Source: Spirochaetaceae bacterium | GTDB taxonomy: Bacteria; Spirochaetota; Spirochaetia; Treponematales; Breznakiellaceae | Assembly: GCA_031277165.1 (NCBI GenBank) | Contig: JAISLT010000035.1 | Span: forward strand, 1 to 52,203 | Length of the DNA stretch: 52,203 nucleotides | Direction: 5' to 3' | Shown here: positions 41,791 through 49,485 of the stretch, one piece after another | Position numbering within the stretch: position 1 is the first letter of the stretch | How the letters are laid out: each line of letters begins with the position of its first letter | Made by a program: the position numbers and the translations under genes | Notes under the pieces: generated by a model | What the model saw: the letters and a program-made list of their open reading frames with translations, nothing else | Told to the model about the DNA's origin: nothing | Databases searched by the model: none

Positions 41791-43035
41791 TTAGTTTCGG
41801 TACTGGTCCAGGAGTTCGGATATTTTTGCATTCCGGATTCCCTGTTTTTGGAAGCTCCCAAGAATTTCGATGGCTAGGTTTTTTTCTCCCCGACAGTACC
41901 AGCAGTCGGAAAGTTCAATATACAGCCGGTGGTTCCGGGGATCCTGCTGGATCAGCCGCTTAAGGGAATCGATGGCATCGATATACTTGTTTTGGGCCTT
42001 AGCCACCAAGGCAAGGCCCAGCACCGCATAGGTGTCAAATTCAACATTCAGGGCCCGCCGGTAGTATTCAACGGCGATATCGTATTTTCCCAGGCTGCGG
42101 TAGGCGTCTCCGGCCCGGGTAAGAATAACCTTATTCCGGGGATCCTGCTCCAGAATGCGATTCCAGAATTCCAGGGATTTTTCCTGCTGGTTCATGCCCC
42201 GGTAACAGTCCGCCAGGCCAAAGAAGGCGTAGAAGTTAAGGGGATCCCGCTTTAGGGCCATTTCAAAGTATTCAATCCCATCGCTGAAAGTTTTAAGCTT
42301 ACGGTAACAGTTCCCAATGGACGTAAGGACCCGGATATCCGCATCTTCCCTGTTCATGTCGAGCATTTTTTTCCAATAGAACAGGGCTTCCTGATATTCT
42401 TTAAAATCGTAGTGCAGATGCCCCAGTCCTATGATCGCATAGGGATTGGTCTCTTCCATTTCCAAGACCCTTAGGTATACCTCCTTGGAATGTTTAAAAT
42501 CCCGGACCTTGCGGTATGCGTCGGCCACCCTGGTAAGGACCGTGATGTTTTGATCGTCGTGCTGCAGGTATTGTTCCCAAATTTCAATGGCCTTATGAAA
42601 CTGGTTTAGGCTTTTGTAACAGTCCGCCAGGCCAAAGAGGGCGTAGTTGTTCCCCGGATGATGCTGAAGACAACGGCTGTAGTTGTGTATGGCATCCCGG
42701 TATCCCCCCCGTTTTCTGGCGGCGTCCCCCAGACCCACCAGGGCGTAATTATTGTTTTCGTCCACCGTTAAGATCTGGGCAAAGTAATCCTGGGCTTCTT
42801 CAATGCGGTTTTCCCGCAGCAGCTGGTATCCCCGTTTTGACCAGTCGGATATGTTTGGGGAAGGGTCTGTGCCGGACCGGGCTTCGGTTCCGTCCTGTCC
42901 TGCAGGACAGGGGGGACAGGAATGTTCCCCGGCCCCGGAGTCTTCTGCCTGGTCCGTCCTGGTGGAGCATTCCCGCACACCGGTGTTTATTAAAACATCG
43001 GCGCTTTGATTCCAGGGTTCAAAAGATTCATTCAT
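41791..43035 (-). CDS. Cytoplasmic TPR-repeat protein
   Basis: The product is 414 residues without a signal peptide. After about 65 polar residues it consists of roughly ten 34-residue TPRs (GYQLLRENRIEEAQDYFAQI, ALVGLGDAARKRGGYRDAI, YALFGLADCYKSLNQFHKAI, VLTRVADAYRKVRDFKHSK). Nearly the whole protein is thus a superhelical scaffold. The start overlaps the stop of the 131-residue upstream gene by eight bases (ATGAATGA), indicating coupling. It is probably an adaptor in a multiprotein complex; partners are unknown. Confidence 0.83.
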   Translation of the reverse strand: MNESFEPWNQSADVLINTGVRECSTRTDQAEDSGAGEHSCPPCPAGQDGTEARSGTDPSPNISDWSKRGYQLLRENRIEEAQDYFAQILTVDENNNYALVGLGDAARKRGGYRDAIHNYSRCLQHHPGNNYALFGLADCYKSLNQFHKAIEIWEQYLQHDDQNITVLTRVADAYRKVRDFKHSKEVYLRVLEMEETNPYAIIGLGHLHYDFKEYQEALFYWKKMLDMNREDADIRVLTSIGNCYRKLKTFSDGIEYFEMALKRDPLNFYAFFGLADCYRGMNQQEKSLEFWNRILEQDPRNKVILTRAGDAYRSLGKYDIAVEYYRRALNVEFDTYAVLGLALVAKAQNKYIDAIDSLKRLIQQDPRNHRLYIELSDCWYCRGEKNLAIEILGSFQKQGIRNAKISELLDQYRN

Positions 43036-43423
43036 GGATATCCTCTTCGTAAATAAAATGCCTGATTATTTCTGAAAGCTGTTGGATCATGGGATCTGCC
43101 TTGGGGTGATTCGGCGCAGCCCAGTACATCCGCAGGGCATCCAAGGGCCGTCCCTGGGATTTGTAATAATCCCCAACCCTGGAAAGACCGTCGGAATAAC
43201 CGGTGGTTAAAAAAATCCGTTTAGCCCCTTCCACATTCCCGGCGTTAAAAAGGGTGTTGCCCTTGCGGTTAAGGGCCGCCTTGGTTGTACCGTCCATGGA
43301 GGGGCGCACCGTGGTTTTAATAAAACCCCGGGGATCTTCAAACCGTTCAAAGAGTTTCCGGTAGTCCATTTTGTCTTGTCCTTGTATTGCCAATTCTACT
43401 ACGGATTTTAAAAGTCCAATCAT
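43028..43423 (-). CDS. Small TPR/helical protein
   Basis: The product is 131 residues from the ATG at 43423. A second ATG at 43369 has AAGGA upstream and is an alternative (113 residues). It contains one or two TPR-like helix pairs (ALNRKGNTLFNAGNVEGAKR, VGDYYKSQGRPLDALRMYW). It overlaps the large TPR gene downstream, so the two probably act together. A TATACT box lies 12 bases before the first ATG, without a good -35. Confidence 0.7.
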   Translation of the reverse strand: MIGLLKSVVELAIQGQDKMDYRKLFERFEDPRGFIKTTVRPSMDGTTKAALNRKGNTLFNAGNVEGAKRIFLTTGYSDGLSRVGDYYKSQGRPLDALRMYWAAPNHPKADPMIQQLSEIIRHFIYEEDIHE

Positions 43424-43468
43424 CGATCATCTATCAGTATATTTAACATACCAGCATCTATATAAAAA

Positions 43469-44023
43469 TCAAAGTATTTTTTTTTGCAAAAGAAAAAAAT
43501 CCACCGCGGAATTTCCGTACCGCTTAGTTTTTTGCAAATGAAATTGTTTGTCTTTTTTATGAAACTCCGCATCGGCGTTTTCCGCCGCGGGATGGTGAAG
43601 AAGAACCAGGGCTCCTTCGGCCGCCAGGGAAGATTCCGCCACGGATTGGAGCAGCTGGTATTTGTACCGGTACGAAAAGGGGGGATCGCAAAAAATAATA
43701 TTGAAGGATCTTTTTGCCCGTTTAATGTACAGTTCCGCCGGCATAAAGCGGCACAAAACAGGGGTGGGGGAGATCGCCGTATTTTTTAGGAGGGTCCCGC
43801 GCTTTAAGGGATCCGATTCAACCGCCTCCACCGGAGCGGCCCCCCGGGAAGCCGCTTCCAGGGCGATAATGCCGGAACCGGAAAAAAGGTCAAGAAAGGA
43901 AAGGCCCGTTAGATCTCCCAGGGCGGCAAAGATCGATTCCCTCATCCGTTCCATGGCGGGCCGTATGGTTCCCGGCGGAAGCCGGACGGTTCTGCCGGTT
44001 AGAACGCCCCCGGAGATCCGCAT
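43469..44023 (-). CDS. rsmD: 16S rRNA (guanine(966)-N(2))-methyltransferase
   Basis: The product is 184 residues. The N-terminus MRISGGVLTGRTVRLPPG and RPAMERMRESIFAAL are typical of RsmD. The SAM-binding FLDLFSGSGIIALEAASRG and the N-methyltransferase catalytic motif DPPF (IIFCDPPFSY) follow. The enzyme methylates G966 of 16S rRNA in the small subunit. Its start overlaps the stop of the preceding minus-strand gene by one base. Confidence 0.92.
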   Translation of the reverse strand: MRISGGVLTGRTVRLPPGTIRPAMERMRESIFAALGDLTGLSFLDLFSGSGIIALEAASRGAAPVEAVESDPLKRGTLLKNTAISPTPVLCRFMPAELYIKRAKRSFNIIFCDPPFSYRYKYQLLQSVAESSLAAEGALVLLHHPAAENADAEFHKKDKQFHLQKTKRYGNSAVDFFLLQKKIL

Positions 44024-44463
44024 CAGTGGCTTAACAGTTCATGAAGTTCGTCGTATCCTACCACGGGTTCCAATGTCATGTTCTTGGCTTCCATCATAAG
44101 ATTTTCGATGGATCGCTGCCTGTCCATGGAACGGCTTTGCAGGAACCCCACCCGTTCCCGCAGCTCCGGGTAATGGAGGCCGGAAATATTTCCCTCCCCG
44201 TGATCCAGCTCGCTTAAGACCTCGCAGAACATCTGTTCCGTTTCGGTTAAATTATGGAACTGTTCGTCCCGTTCAATCAGCCGTAAATTTTCCTTTAAGT
44301 TCATAAGCAGGCTTGCCAGGCTTGAATTGATAAAATCCAGGTCGTCCAAGGTTTTATTCAAAAAAAGATCCGTGTCCGTGTCAAGAATAAGCAGATCCTG
44401 GATCATCCGGATCCGTATGTTAAGGATAAAGATATTATCTTCAAAATTGATGTACTTATTCAT
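44023..44463 (-). CDS. Helical protein of unknown function
   Basis: The product is 146 residues, mostly helical and acidic, without signal peptide or membrane helix (DDLDFINSSLASLLMNLKEN, TETEQMFCEVLSELDHGEG). No family is recognised. It lies directly upstream of rsmD with a one-base overlap (TGATG). It is divergent from rpsF. Confidence 0.6.
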   Translation of the reverse strand: MNKYINFEDNIFILNIRIRMIQDLLILDTDTDLFLNKTLDDLDFINSSLASLLMNLKENLRLIERDEQFHNLTETEQMFCEVLSELDHGEGNISGLHYPELRERVGFLQSRSMDRQRSIENLMMEAKNMTLEPVVGYDELHELLSH

Positions 44464-44495
44464 ACCTATATTGTCGGCACCCCGGCCTTAAAAAC

Positions 44496-44530
44496 AAAGG
44501 GGGACTGTTTGACAGTTTTCCCCCTTTGTG
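44496..44530 (-). terminator. Strong hairpin between divergent genes, terminator-like on the minus strand
   Basis: CAAAGGGGGACTGT and ACAGTTTTCCCCCCTTTG form a long stem with a TTTG loop region. On the minus strand it is followed by TTTTTAAGG, as in an intrinsic terminator. No minus-strand gene lies upstream of it. It may block antisense reading out of the rpsF operon or act as an operator, since the rpsF -35 box lies in its loop. Confidence 0.55.
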
Positions 44531-44538
44531 ATAGTATA
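44509..44538 (+). promoter_or_regulatory. Promoter and leader of the rpsF operon
   Basis: TTGACA (44509-44514) and TAGTAT (44533-44538) are 18 bases apart. A leader of about 95 bases follows. It is G/C-rich with CCGTCCG, GGGGCGG and CCCGTGCGGGG segments that can pair. In other bacteria S6-S18 binds a structured rpsF leader, so autoregulation is possible. The leader was not matched to that motif in detail. Confidence 0.5.
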
Positions 44539-44638
44539 CCAGAACCTCTTTGTCTGCTGTCAAGCGGCAGACCGGCCGTCCGTAGGGGCGGTTATTGTCC
44601 CGTGCGGGGCAGGTAAACAAAGTCCGTAAGGAGGACCT

Positions 44639-44920
44639 ATGCGTCAGTATGAGCTGACGGTCATCTTCCCGCTGGAAGAAGACCAGTATCAGGCCGGAAG
44701 GGCGGCGGTTTTGGCGGATCTTGCCGCCCAGGGGGCGGAAATCGTCAAGGTCGACGAGACCGGGGACCGGGATCTGGCCTACGAAATCAAAAAAAAGCGC
44801 CGGGGCCGCTATGTGCTCTTTACCCTAAAGGCGGATCCCCAAAAAATCGCAAACCTTGACAGGGCCTTTAAGCTTAATGTTAAGCTGCTGCGGTATCTTT
44901 TTGTAAAAATCGAGGAATAG
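44639..44920 (+). CDS. rpsF: 30S ribosomal protein S6
   Basis: The product is 93 residues, the standard S6 length. The pattern is MRQYELTVIFPLEEDQYQAG, VDETGDRDLAYEIKKKRRGRYVLFTLKADP and NLDRAFKLNVKLLRYLFVK. S6 pairs with S18 on the 30S platform. AAGGAGG precedes the ATG. It is the first gene of rpsF-ssb-rpsR. Confidence 0.97.
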   Translation: MRQYELTVIFPLEEDQYQAGRAAVLADLAAQGAEIVKVDETGDRDLAYEIKKKRRGRYVLFTLKADPQKIANLDRAFKLNVKLLRYLFVKIEE

Positions 44921-44921
44921 T

Positions 44922-45398
44922 ATGGCGGATCTTAACCACGTGATGTTAATCGGCAGGTTAACCCGGGATGCGGAACTAAAGTACACCGCCGGCGGCCAGG
45001 CGGTATGTAAATTTTCTATTGCGGTTAACCGCCGGCGAAAATCGGGGGATCAGTGGGTGGACGAGGCGAGTTTTTTTGATATTGTACTCTGGGGCAGGCA
45101 GGGCGAATCCCTTAACCAATACCTTGTAAAGGGTAAGCAGGTGGGGGTGGACGGGGAACTGCGCCAGGACCGCTGGGAGCAGGACGGCCAAAACCGTTCC
45201 AAGGTTGAAATTGTGGCCAATAACATCCAGCTTCTGGGCGGTACCGCCGGGGGTGGAAACGGAGGATCCTATGCCGGCGGCGGCTACACCGGCGGCAGCG
45301 GCGCCCCCGCCGGCGGGGGCGCCGCCGGTCCCCGGCAGGAGGGCGGGTCCCCCGGCCCCGGCGGAAGCGACGATTTTACCGATGATATTCCATTTTAA
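44922..45398 (+). CDS. ssb: Single-stranded DNA-binding protein
   Basis: The product is 158 residues. An OB-fold domain ([56 protein letters not shown]) is followed by a Gly/Ala/Pro-rich linker. The acidic tip DDFTDDIPF that recruits repair and replication partners ends the protein. It starts one base after rpsF, as in most bacteria. Confidence 0.97.
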   Translation: MADLNHVMLIGRLTRDAELKYTAGGQAVCKFSIAVNRRRKSGDQWVDEASFFDIVLWGRQGESLNQYLVKGKQVGVDGELRQDRWEQDGQNRSKVEIVANNIQLLGGTAGGGNGGSYAGGGYTGGSGAPAGGGAAGPRQEGGSPGPGGSDDFTDDIPF

Positions 45399-45409
45399 GG
45401 AGTTACCAC

Positions 45410-45730
45410 ATGTCAGATGAACAATATACCGAAGAAAGGCCCCCCAGACAGGAGCGGTCCGTGGAATCGCAGATAGACGGCCGGGACGGGGACGATAAGG
45501 GCGGCCGGGGCAAGGGCAAGGTTTTCTTTAAAAAGAAGGTCTGCCGGTTTTGTACCCAAAAACTTAAGATTGACTACAAGGACGGTGATGTGCTTCGTAA
45601 ATTTATCACCGAACGGGGCAAGATCCTTCCCCGGCGCATCACCGGAACCTGCGCAAAGCACCAGCGTTCCCTGGCAGAGGCCATAAAGCGGGCCAGAATT
45701 ATCGCCCTGCTGCCTTTTGTGGCGGATTAG
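45410..45730 (+). CDS. rpsR: 30S ribosomal protein S18
   Basis: The product is 106 residues. The core ([55 protein letters not shown]) is typical of S18. An extra acidic/basic N-terminal extension of about 35 residues is present. Cysteines at the CRFC and TCAKH positions are kept, so it may bind zinc. AAGGAG precedes the ATG. Confidence 0.97.
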   Translation: MSDEQYTEERPPRQERSVESQIDGRDGDDKGGRGKGKVFFKKKVCRFCTQKLKIDYKDGDVLRKFITERGKILPRRITGTCAKHQRSLAEAIKRARIIALLPFVAD

Positions 45731-46689
45731 TGGAATACCAGGACGAAGTTTCACCGCCGCCTTCCCCCTCTTCCTTGCTGATTTTTTCCGCCCTGGGGGC
45801 GGGGGCTTCGATCCTTTGTGTCAGAACAGGTTTTCTTAGTTTCTTTTTTCTGCTTCCCCTGGCCCTGGGGGCCTTTTTCGGGGGGCAAAGGGCCGCCTGG
45901 GCCGGGGGTATTCTGGCGGCGGCGGGTAATACGATCATTTCCCTCTGGCTCTACATGTACCGGGGTTCCGATCCAATCCCCTTGTTATGGTTTACCCTGT
46001 ACTATGCCATGATGGCGCTGGTTTTTACCTGGATTAACGCCCCCCTAAGCAGGTTTTGGGTGCTGCTGGAGACCCCCTACCGCATGGCCGCGGGGGCGCT
46101 GCTGTGTACCCTAATCGTGGGGGCGGCCCTTCTGTTTCTGCTGGACGATTCCCAGCTCCAGGGCTTTGTGGAACTTCAACTTACCGCACTGAACGGTCTT
46201 GCCGGTCAGGAGGGGGCCCCCACCGCCGCGGAACTTACCACATTGATCGTACACACGGGCCTTCGGGGGGGGATCCTCCTCTCCTGTATTTTCTTCTGGT
46301 GGATAAACCGGCAGATTGCCCTGGGGATTTTTCGGATTGTCCGGCGCCTCCCCCCGGGAGGAAGCCTCCTCTCTTTTCGGGTTCCCCCCTTTTTTATCTG
46401 GATCTTTTCCCTGGCCCTGGGGGCCGTGGTTTTTGGCCGGATAGGAAATGCGGAGATCCTCGAGATAGGCGGCTGGAATATCCTGGCCTTTTCGGGTATA
46501 CTGTTTTTTGTTCAGGGCGGAGCTATTGTTTTTTACTATTTGCTTAAAACGCCCCTTTTTTTCCGTGTGCTTGTAAACCTGGGAATTATTATTTTACTTT
46601 TTATTCCCGGAGCGATAACGGCCCTGTTGGGGCTGCTGCTGCTTCTGGGGATAGCGGAAAACTGGGTGTCTTTCCGGGTGCCCAAATAG
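45730..46689 (+). CDS. DUF2232/YybS-like polytopic membrane protein
   Basis: The product is 319 residues from a GTG whose first base is the last base of the rpsR stop. About eight hydrophobic helices are visible (ILCVRTGFLSFFFLLPLALG, AAGALLCTLIVGAALLFLL, FFIWIFSLALGAVVFG, VNLGIIILLFIPGAITALLG). Firmicutes often place a YybS (DUF2232) protein next to rplI and dnaB. The position and helix pattern fit, but the assignment is by context. Function in the family is unknown. Confidence 0.7.
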   Translation: MEYQDEVSPPPSPSSLLIFSALGAGASILCVRTGFLSFFFLLPLALGAFFGGQRAAWAGGILAAAGNTIISLWLYMYRGSDPIPLLWFTLYYAMMALVFTWINAPLSRFWVLLETPYRMAAGALLCTLIVGAALLFLLDDSQLQGFVELQLTALNGLAGQEGAPTAAELTTLIVHTGLRGGILLSCIFFWWINRQIALGIFRIVRRLPPGGSLLSFRVPPFFIWIFSLALGAVVFGRIGNAEILEIGGWNILAFSGILFFVQGGAIVFYYLLKTPLFFRVLVNLGIIILLFIPGAITALLGLLLLLGIAENWVSFRVPK

Positions 46690-46727
46690 AGGTTGCCGGA
46701 TCCGTTTCCGGTTAAGGAGCTTGGACT

Positions 46728-47438
46728 ATGAAGGTAATTTTAGACAAGGATCTGGCCCCCCTGGGCGAAGAGGGGGATGTTAAAGAAGTGGCCAAGGGCT
46801 ATGCCCGGAACTATCTTTTCCCCCGGGGTATAGCTCTTCCCTACAACGAGAAGACCGTTAAACTGTTCGAGGCCCGAAAAGATGCGATCGAGATGCGGAA
46901 GCAGCAAAAACGGCAGGACGCCGCGGGGCTTAAGGAAAAACTCGAAGCCCTTACCCTGGGACTTACCATGCCGGCGGGGGCAAACGGAAAACTCTACGGC
47001 TCCGTAACCGCCCAGACCCTGGCGGAGGAATTGGTCCGGCAGGGGTTCCAGATTGAACGGAAAAGAATAGAGATCCCCGGCAATACAATTAAGAGCGTGG
47101 GTAAATTTAAAGTAAGCGTCAAGCTCTACGAGAGCGCCGCCGCCGAATGTACCGTCCTGGTGGAAGGGCAGGAACTAAAGACCGAAACCAGAACCTCCGG
47201 CGTTCCCCCCAGGGGGAGGCGGCATTCCGCCCCCGGCGGGGACTCCGTGGCAGACGCTTCCGGCGTAGTTTCCGCCGTACCCGGCGGGGCTTCTGCGGCA
47301 GACGCCGCGGTCTCTACCGAAACTTCCGCCGCCCCCGATGGGGTGTCCGCCGGGACCCCGGTGGGGGAAGAAACAATTCCCGCCGAAACTTCCCCCAAAG
47401 AGGCGGCGCCTGAAACCGGGGAAACTTCGGAGCGGTGA
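46728..47438 (+). CDS. rplI: 50S ribosomal protein L9 with long C-terminal extension
   Basis: The product is 236 residues, about 85 more than usual. The N-terminal domain (MKVILDKDLAPLGEEGDVKE, VAKGYARNYLFPRGIALPYN) and the linking helix are normal. The C-terminal domain ends near FKVSVKLYESAAAECTVLVE. A low-complexity Ala/Ser/Thr/Glu/Pro tail (SAAPDGVSAGTPVGEETIP) follows and is probably disordered. An AAGGAG site precedes the ATG. Confidence 0.95.
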   Translation: MKVILDKDLAPLGEEGDVKEVAKGYARNYLFPRGIALPYNEKTVKLFEARKDAIEMRKQQKRQDAAGLKEKLEALTLGLTMPAGANGKLYGSVTAQTLAEELVRQGFQIERKRIEIPGNTIKSVGKFKVSVKLYESAAAECTVLVEGQELKTETRTSGVPPRGRRHSAPGGDSVADASGVVSAVPGGASAADAAVSTETSAAPDGVSAGTPVGEETIPAETSPKEAAPETGETSER

Positions 47439-47566
47439 AGGCGGAAAACCCCGGCGGCGCCGGCAAATTCACGGTATTGGCCTCTACTTTAGGCAAAACC
47501 GTGCGAGAGAGCTTTTGCCGGAAAAAAAGGTTCCATAGTAACCTGTCTTGGACGGAACACTAGACC

Positions 47567-48898
47567 ATGCCCCCGCTTAAAGATAAGGTTCCACCCCATA
47601 ACGAAGAGGCGGAACAGGCCGCTCTGGGGGCGATATTGCTGGACAACGATGTGATAGACACGGCCCTGCAATATATAAAACCGGAGGATTTTTACTCCAA
47701 CGCCAACCGCCGGGTCTTTCAGGCAATTTTAAACCTTAATAACCAGGGCCGGCAGAAGGCGGACATTATTACCGTGGTGGCGGAACTGCGCCAAATGGGG
47801 GAACTGGACGCCGCCGGGGGGCCCGCATATGTGGCGTCCTTAACCAATGTGGTTCCCTCCAGCAGCAACATAGACTATTACGCAAAGCTTGTGCAGGACT
47901 GTTCCCTTAGGCGGGCCCTGCTTAGGTCCTCGGCGGAAATTACCACCCGATCCTTCGACGAATCGGTGGAATCCAGGATAATCCTGGAAGAAACCCAGCA
48001 GCAGCTCTTTGAATTGGGGGAAAACCGCCGGACCCTTTCGTTTAAAAGTGCCCGGGATCTTATGCCCAGGGCCATTGAAATGATCGAAAACCTGTACCGG
48101 TCCAAGGAAGCCTATACGGGCATACCTTCGGGTTTTGATGATCTGGATGTCCAGACCTCGGGTTTTCAAAATTCCGAATTGATCATCATCGGCGCCCGGC
48201 CTTCGGTGGGAAAAACCGCCCTGGCCCTGACCATGGCGGCCCATATTTCCATCGGAAAAAAGATTCCCGCGGCGTTTTTTTCGCTGGAAATGTCCGACAT
48301 GGCCCTGGTTTTACGGCTCATTTCCGCCGAGGCCCGGATTGAATCGGAAAAGATCCGCTCCGGGCTTTTAAAACCCCAGGATTTCCAGGGCCTTATGGAA
48401 GCCGCGGGAAAGATATACGACGCTCCGTTTTATATTGTGGATACCCCGGGGATAAAACTGCTGGATCTTCGTTCCCAGGCCCGGCGGCTCCGGTCCCAGC
48501 AGGGGGTTAAGATCATCTTTATTGATTATTTAACCCTGATCACCTCGGATAATTATAACCTGCCCCGGCATGAACAGATTGCGGAAATTTCCCGGTCCCT
48601 AAAGAGCCTGGCCCGGGAATTGGACATACCGGTAGTGGCCCTTTCCCAGCTTCGCCGGGACGCGGAGGGCAAGCGGCCAAACCTGTCGGATATCCGGGAA
48701 TCGGGGTCCATAGAGCAGGATGCGGATCTGGTGATCTTTCTTCACCGGGACCGGGAATCCGATGCAAAGGCCGGCAGGGAAAACGACGGCAAGACCGAAT
48801 TGATCATTGCAAAACAGCGGAACGGCCCCGTGGGGACCATAGATATTGTTTTTTTGCCCCGGTATGTGCGGTTTGTGCCCTTTGCCAGGAACCGGTAA
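47567..48898 (+). CDS. dnaB: Replicative DNA helicase
   Basis: The product is 443 residues, normal for DnaB. The N-terminal helical domain (PPHNEEAEQAALGAILLD, VVAELRQMGELDAAGG) and the RecA-like domain are complete: Walker A GARPSVGKTA (209-218), Walker B IIFIDYLTLI, the arginine-bearing SQLRRDAEGKRPNLSDIRES and DLVIFLHRD. The start has little Shine-Dalgarno signal (GGACGG distant). It is the last gene of the rpsF block. A promoter for the next gene overlaps its end. Confidence 0.97.
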   Translation: MPPLKDKVPPHNEEAEQAALGAILLDNDVIDTALQYIKPEDFYSNANRRVFQAILNLNNQGRQKADIITVVAELRQMGELDAAGGPAYVASLTNVVPSSSNIDYYAKLVQDCSLRRALLRSSAEITTRSFDESVESRIILEETQQQLFELGENRRTLSFKSARDLMPRAIEMIENLYRSKEAYTGIPSGFDDLDVQTSGFQNSELIIIGARPSVGKTALALTMAAHISIGKKIPAAFFSLEMSDMALVLRLISAEARIESEKIRSGLLKPQDFQGLMEAAGKIYDAPFYIVDTPGIKLLDLRSQARRLRSQQGVKIIFIDYLTLITSDNYNLPRHEQIAEISRSLKSLARELDIPVVALSQLRRDAEGKRPNLSDIRESGSIEQDADLVIFLHRDRESDAKAGRENDGKTELIIAKQRNGPVGTIDIVFLPRYVRFVPFARNR

Positions 48899-48910
48899 TA
48901 GTAGTATACT
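48882..48910 (+). promoter_or_regulatory. Promoter of the ComFB-like gene
   Basis: TTGCCA (48882-48887) and TATACT (48905-48910) are 17 bases apart, each one mismatch from consensus. The -35 box lies in the last codons of dnaB. A normal GGGGAGG ribosome site follows. Confidence 0.65.
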
Positions 48911-48927
48911 TTTTAAGGGGAGGAACC

Positions 48928-49224
48928 ATGGCTTTTGTGGATCAATATGACTTTGACGTGTTAAAAAACGAATCGGAAAAGCTCGTTATCGAAGAATTGG
49001 AGCGCCAGCTTGCCGCGTATAAAGGATCAATTTGCCGCTGTAATGAATGTGTGGTGGACATGGCCGCCGTGGCGCTTAATACGGTAAAACCCCTGTACCG
49101 GGTTTCCCTCTTGGGCGCCCAATACGCCGCCCAGGCGATGAACGAAAAATCCTATGCGCGGTCCCTGACGGATGCGGTTTCCACGGCAATAGAGAGGGTA
49201 CGAAAAAACCCCGCCCACGATTAA
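48928..49224 (+). CDS. ComFB-family protein
   Basis: The product is 98 residues. It carries the family signature ICRCNECVVDMAAVALN (C36, C38, C41, D44), a likely zinc-binding turn, within a helical protein. ComFB proteins were named from the late competence operon of Bacillus but occur widely, and some bind cyclic dinucleotides in other phyla. GGGGAGG precedes the ATG. The gene has its own promoter. Confidence 0.85.
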   Translation: MAFVDQYDFDVLKNESEKLVIEELERQLAAYKGSICRCNECVVDMAAVALNTVKPLYRVSLLGAQYAAQAMNEKSYARSLTDAVSTAIERVRKNPAHD

Positions 49225-49485
49225 AAAACAGAGGGCAAATAGGGAAGAGTAGTTCTTGATTCCGCCCCTGGGGTACATACCCAAGAACCTGCTTACGCAG
49301 GGGAGCCTGGGGGCGGTTGATTATTGCAACGTCTACGAAATGTGGTATGTATCCCCACATACAATCACATTCCTCTCGGAACGAAGATACCCCGCTGCTT
49401 GCGCTAAACTTGACCCACAGAATGAAGAGCCCCGCCCGGACATACAGGGCCGGCGGAAAACTTCCCGCCGGCCCTGGGGGGCTTC
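49225..49485. other. Gene-free gap between convergent genes, with hairpins
   Basis: No gene is seen. CCTGC/GCAGG with a TTAC loop (about 49287-49300) and GTATGT/ACATAC around ATCCCC (about 49342-49359) are small hairpins. The large hairpin is listed separately. Confidence 0.6.
49445..49476. terminator. Probable bidirectional terminator hairpin
   Basis: CAGGGCCGGCGG and CCGCCGGCCCTG form a perfect 12-bp stem around AAAACTTC. It lies between the convergent ComFB-like and barrel genes. T runs are poor on both sides, so it may act by strength of the hairpin or with Rho. Confidence 0.6.

Noticed and set aside
41617-41877. 86-residue frame near the IS605-like end
   Set aside because: It runs through the hairpins into the antisense of the TPR gene. 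Only its first residues hint at a TnpB tail, and no transposase core is present.
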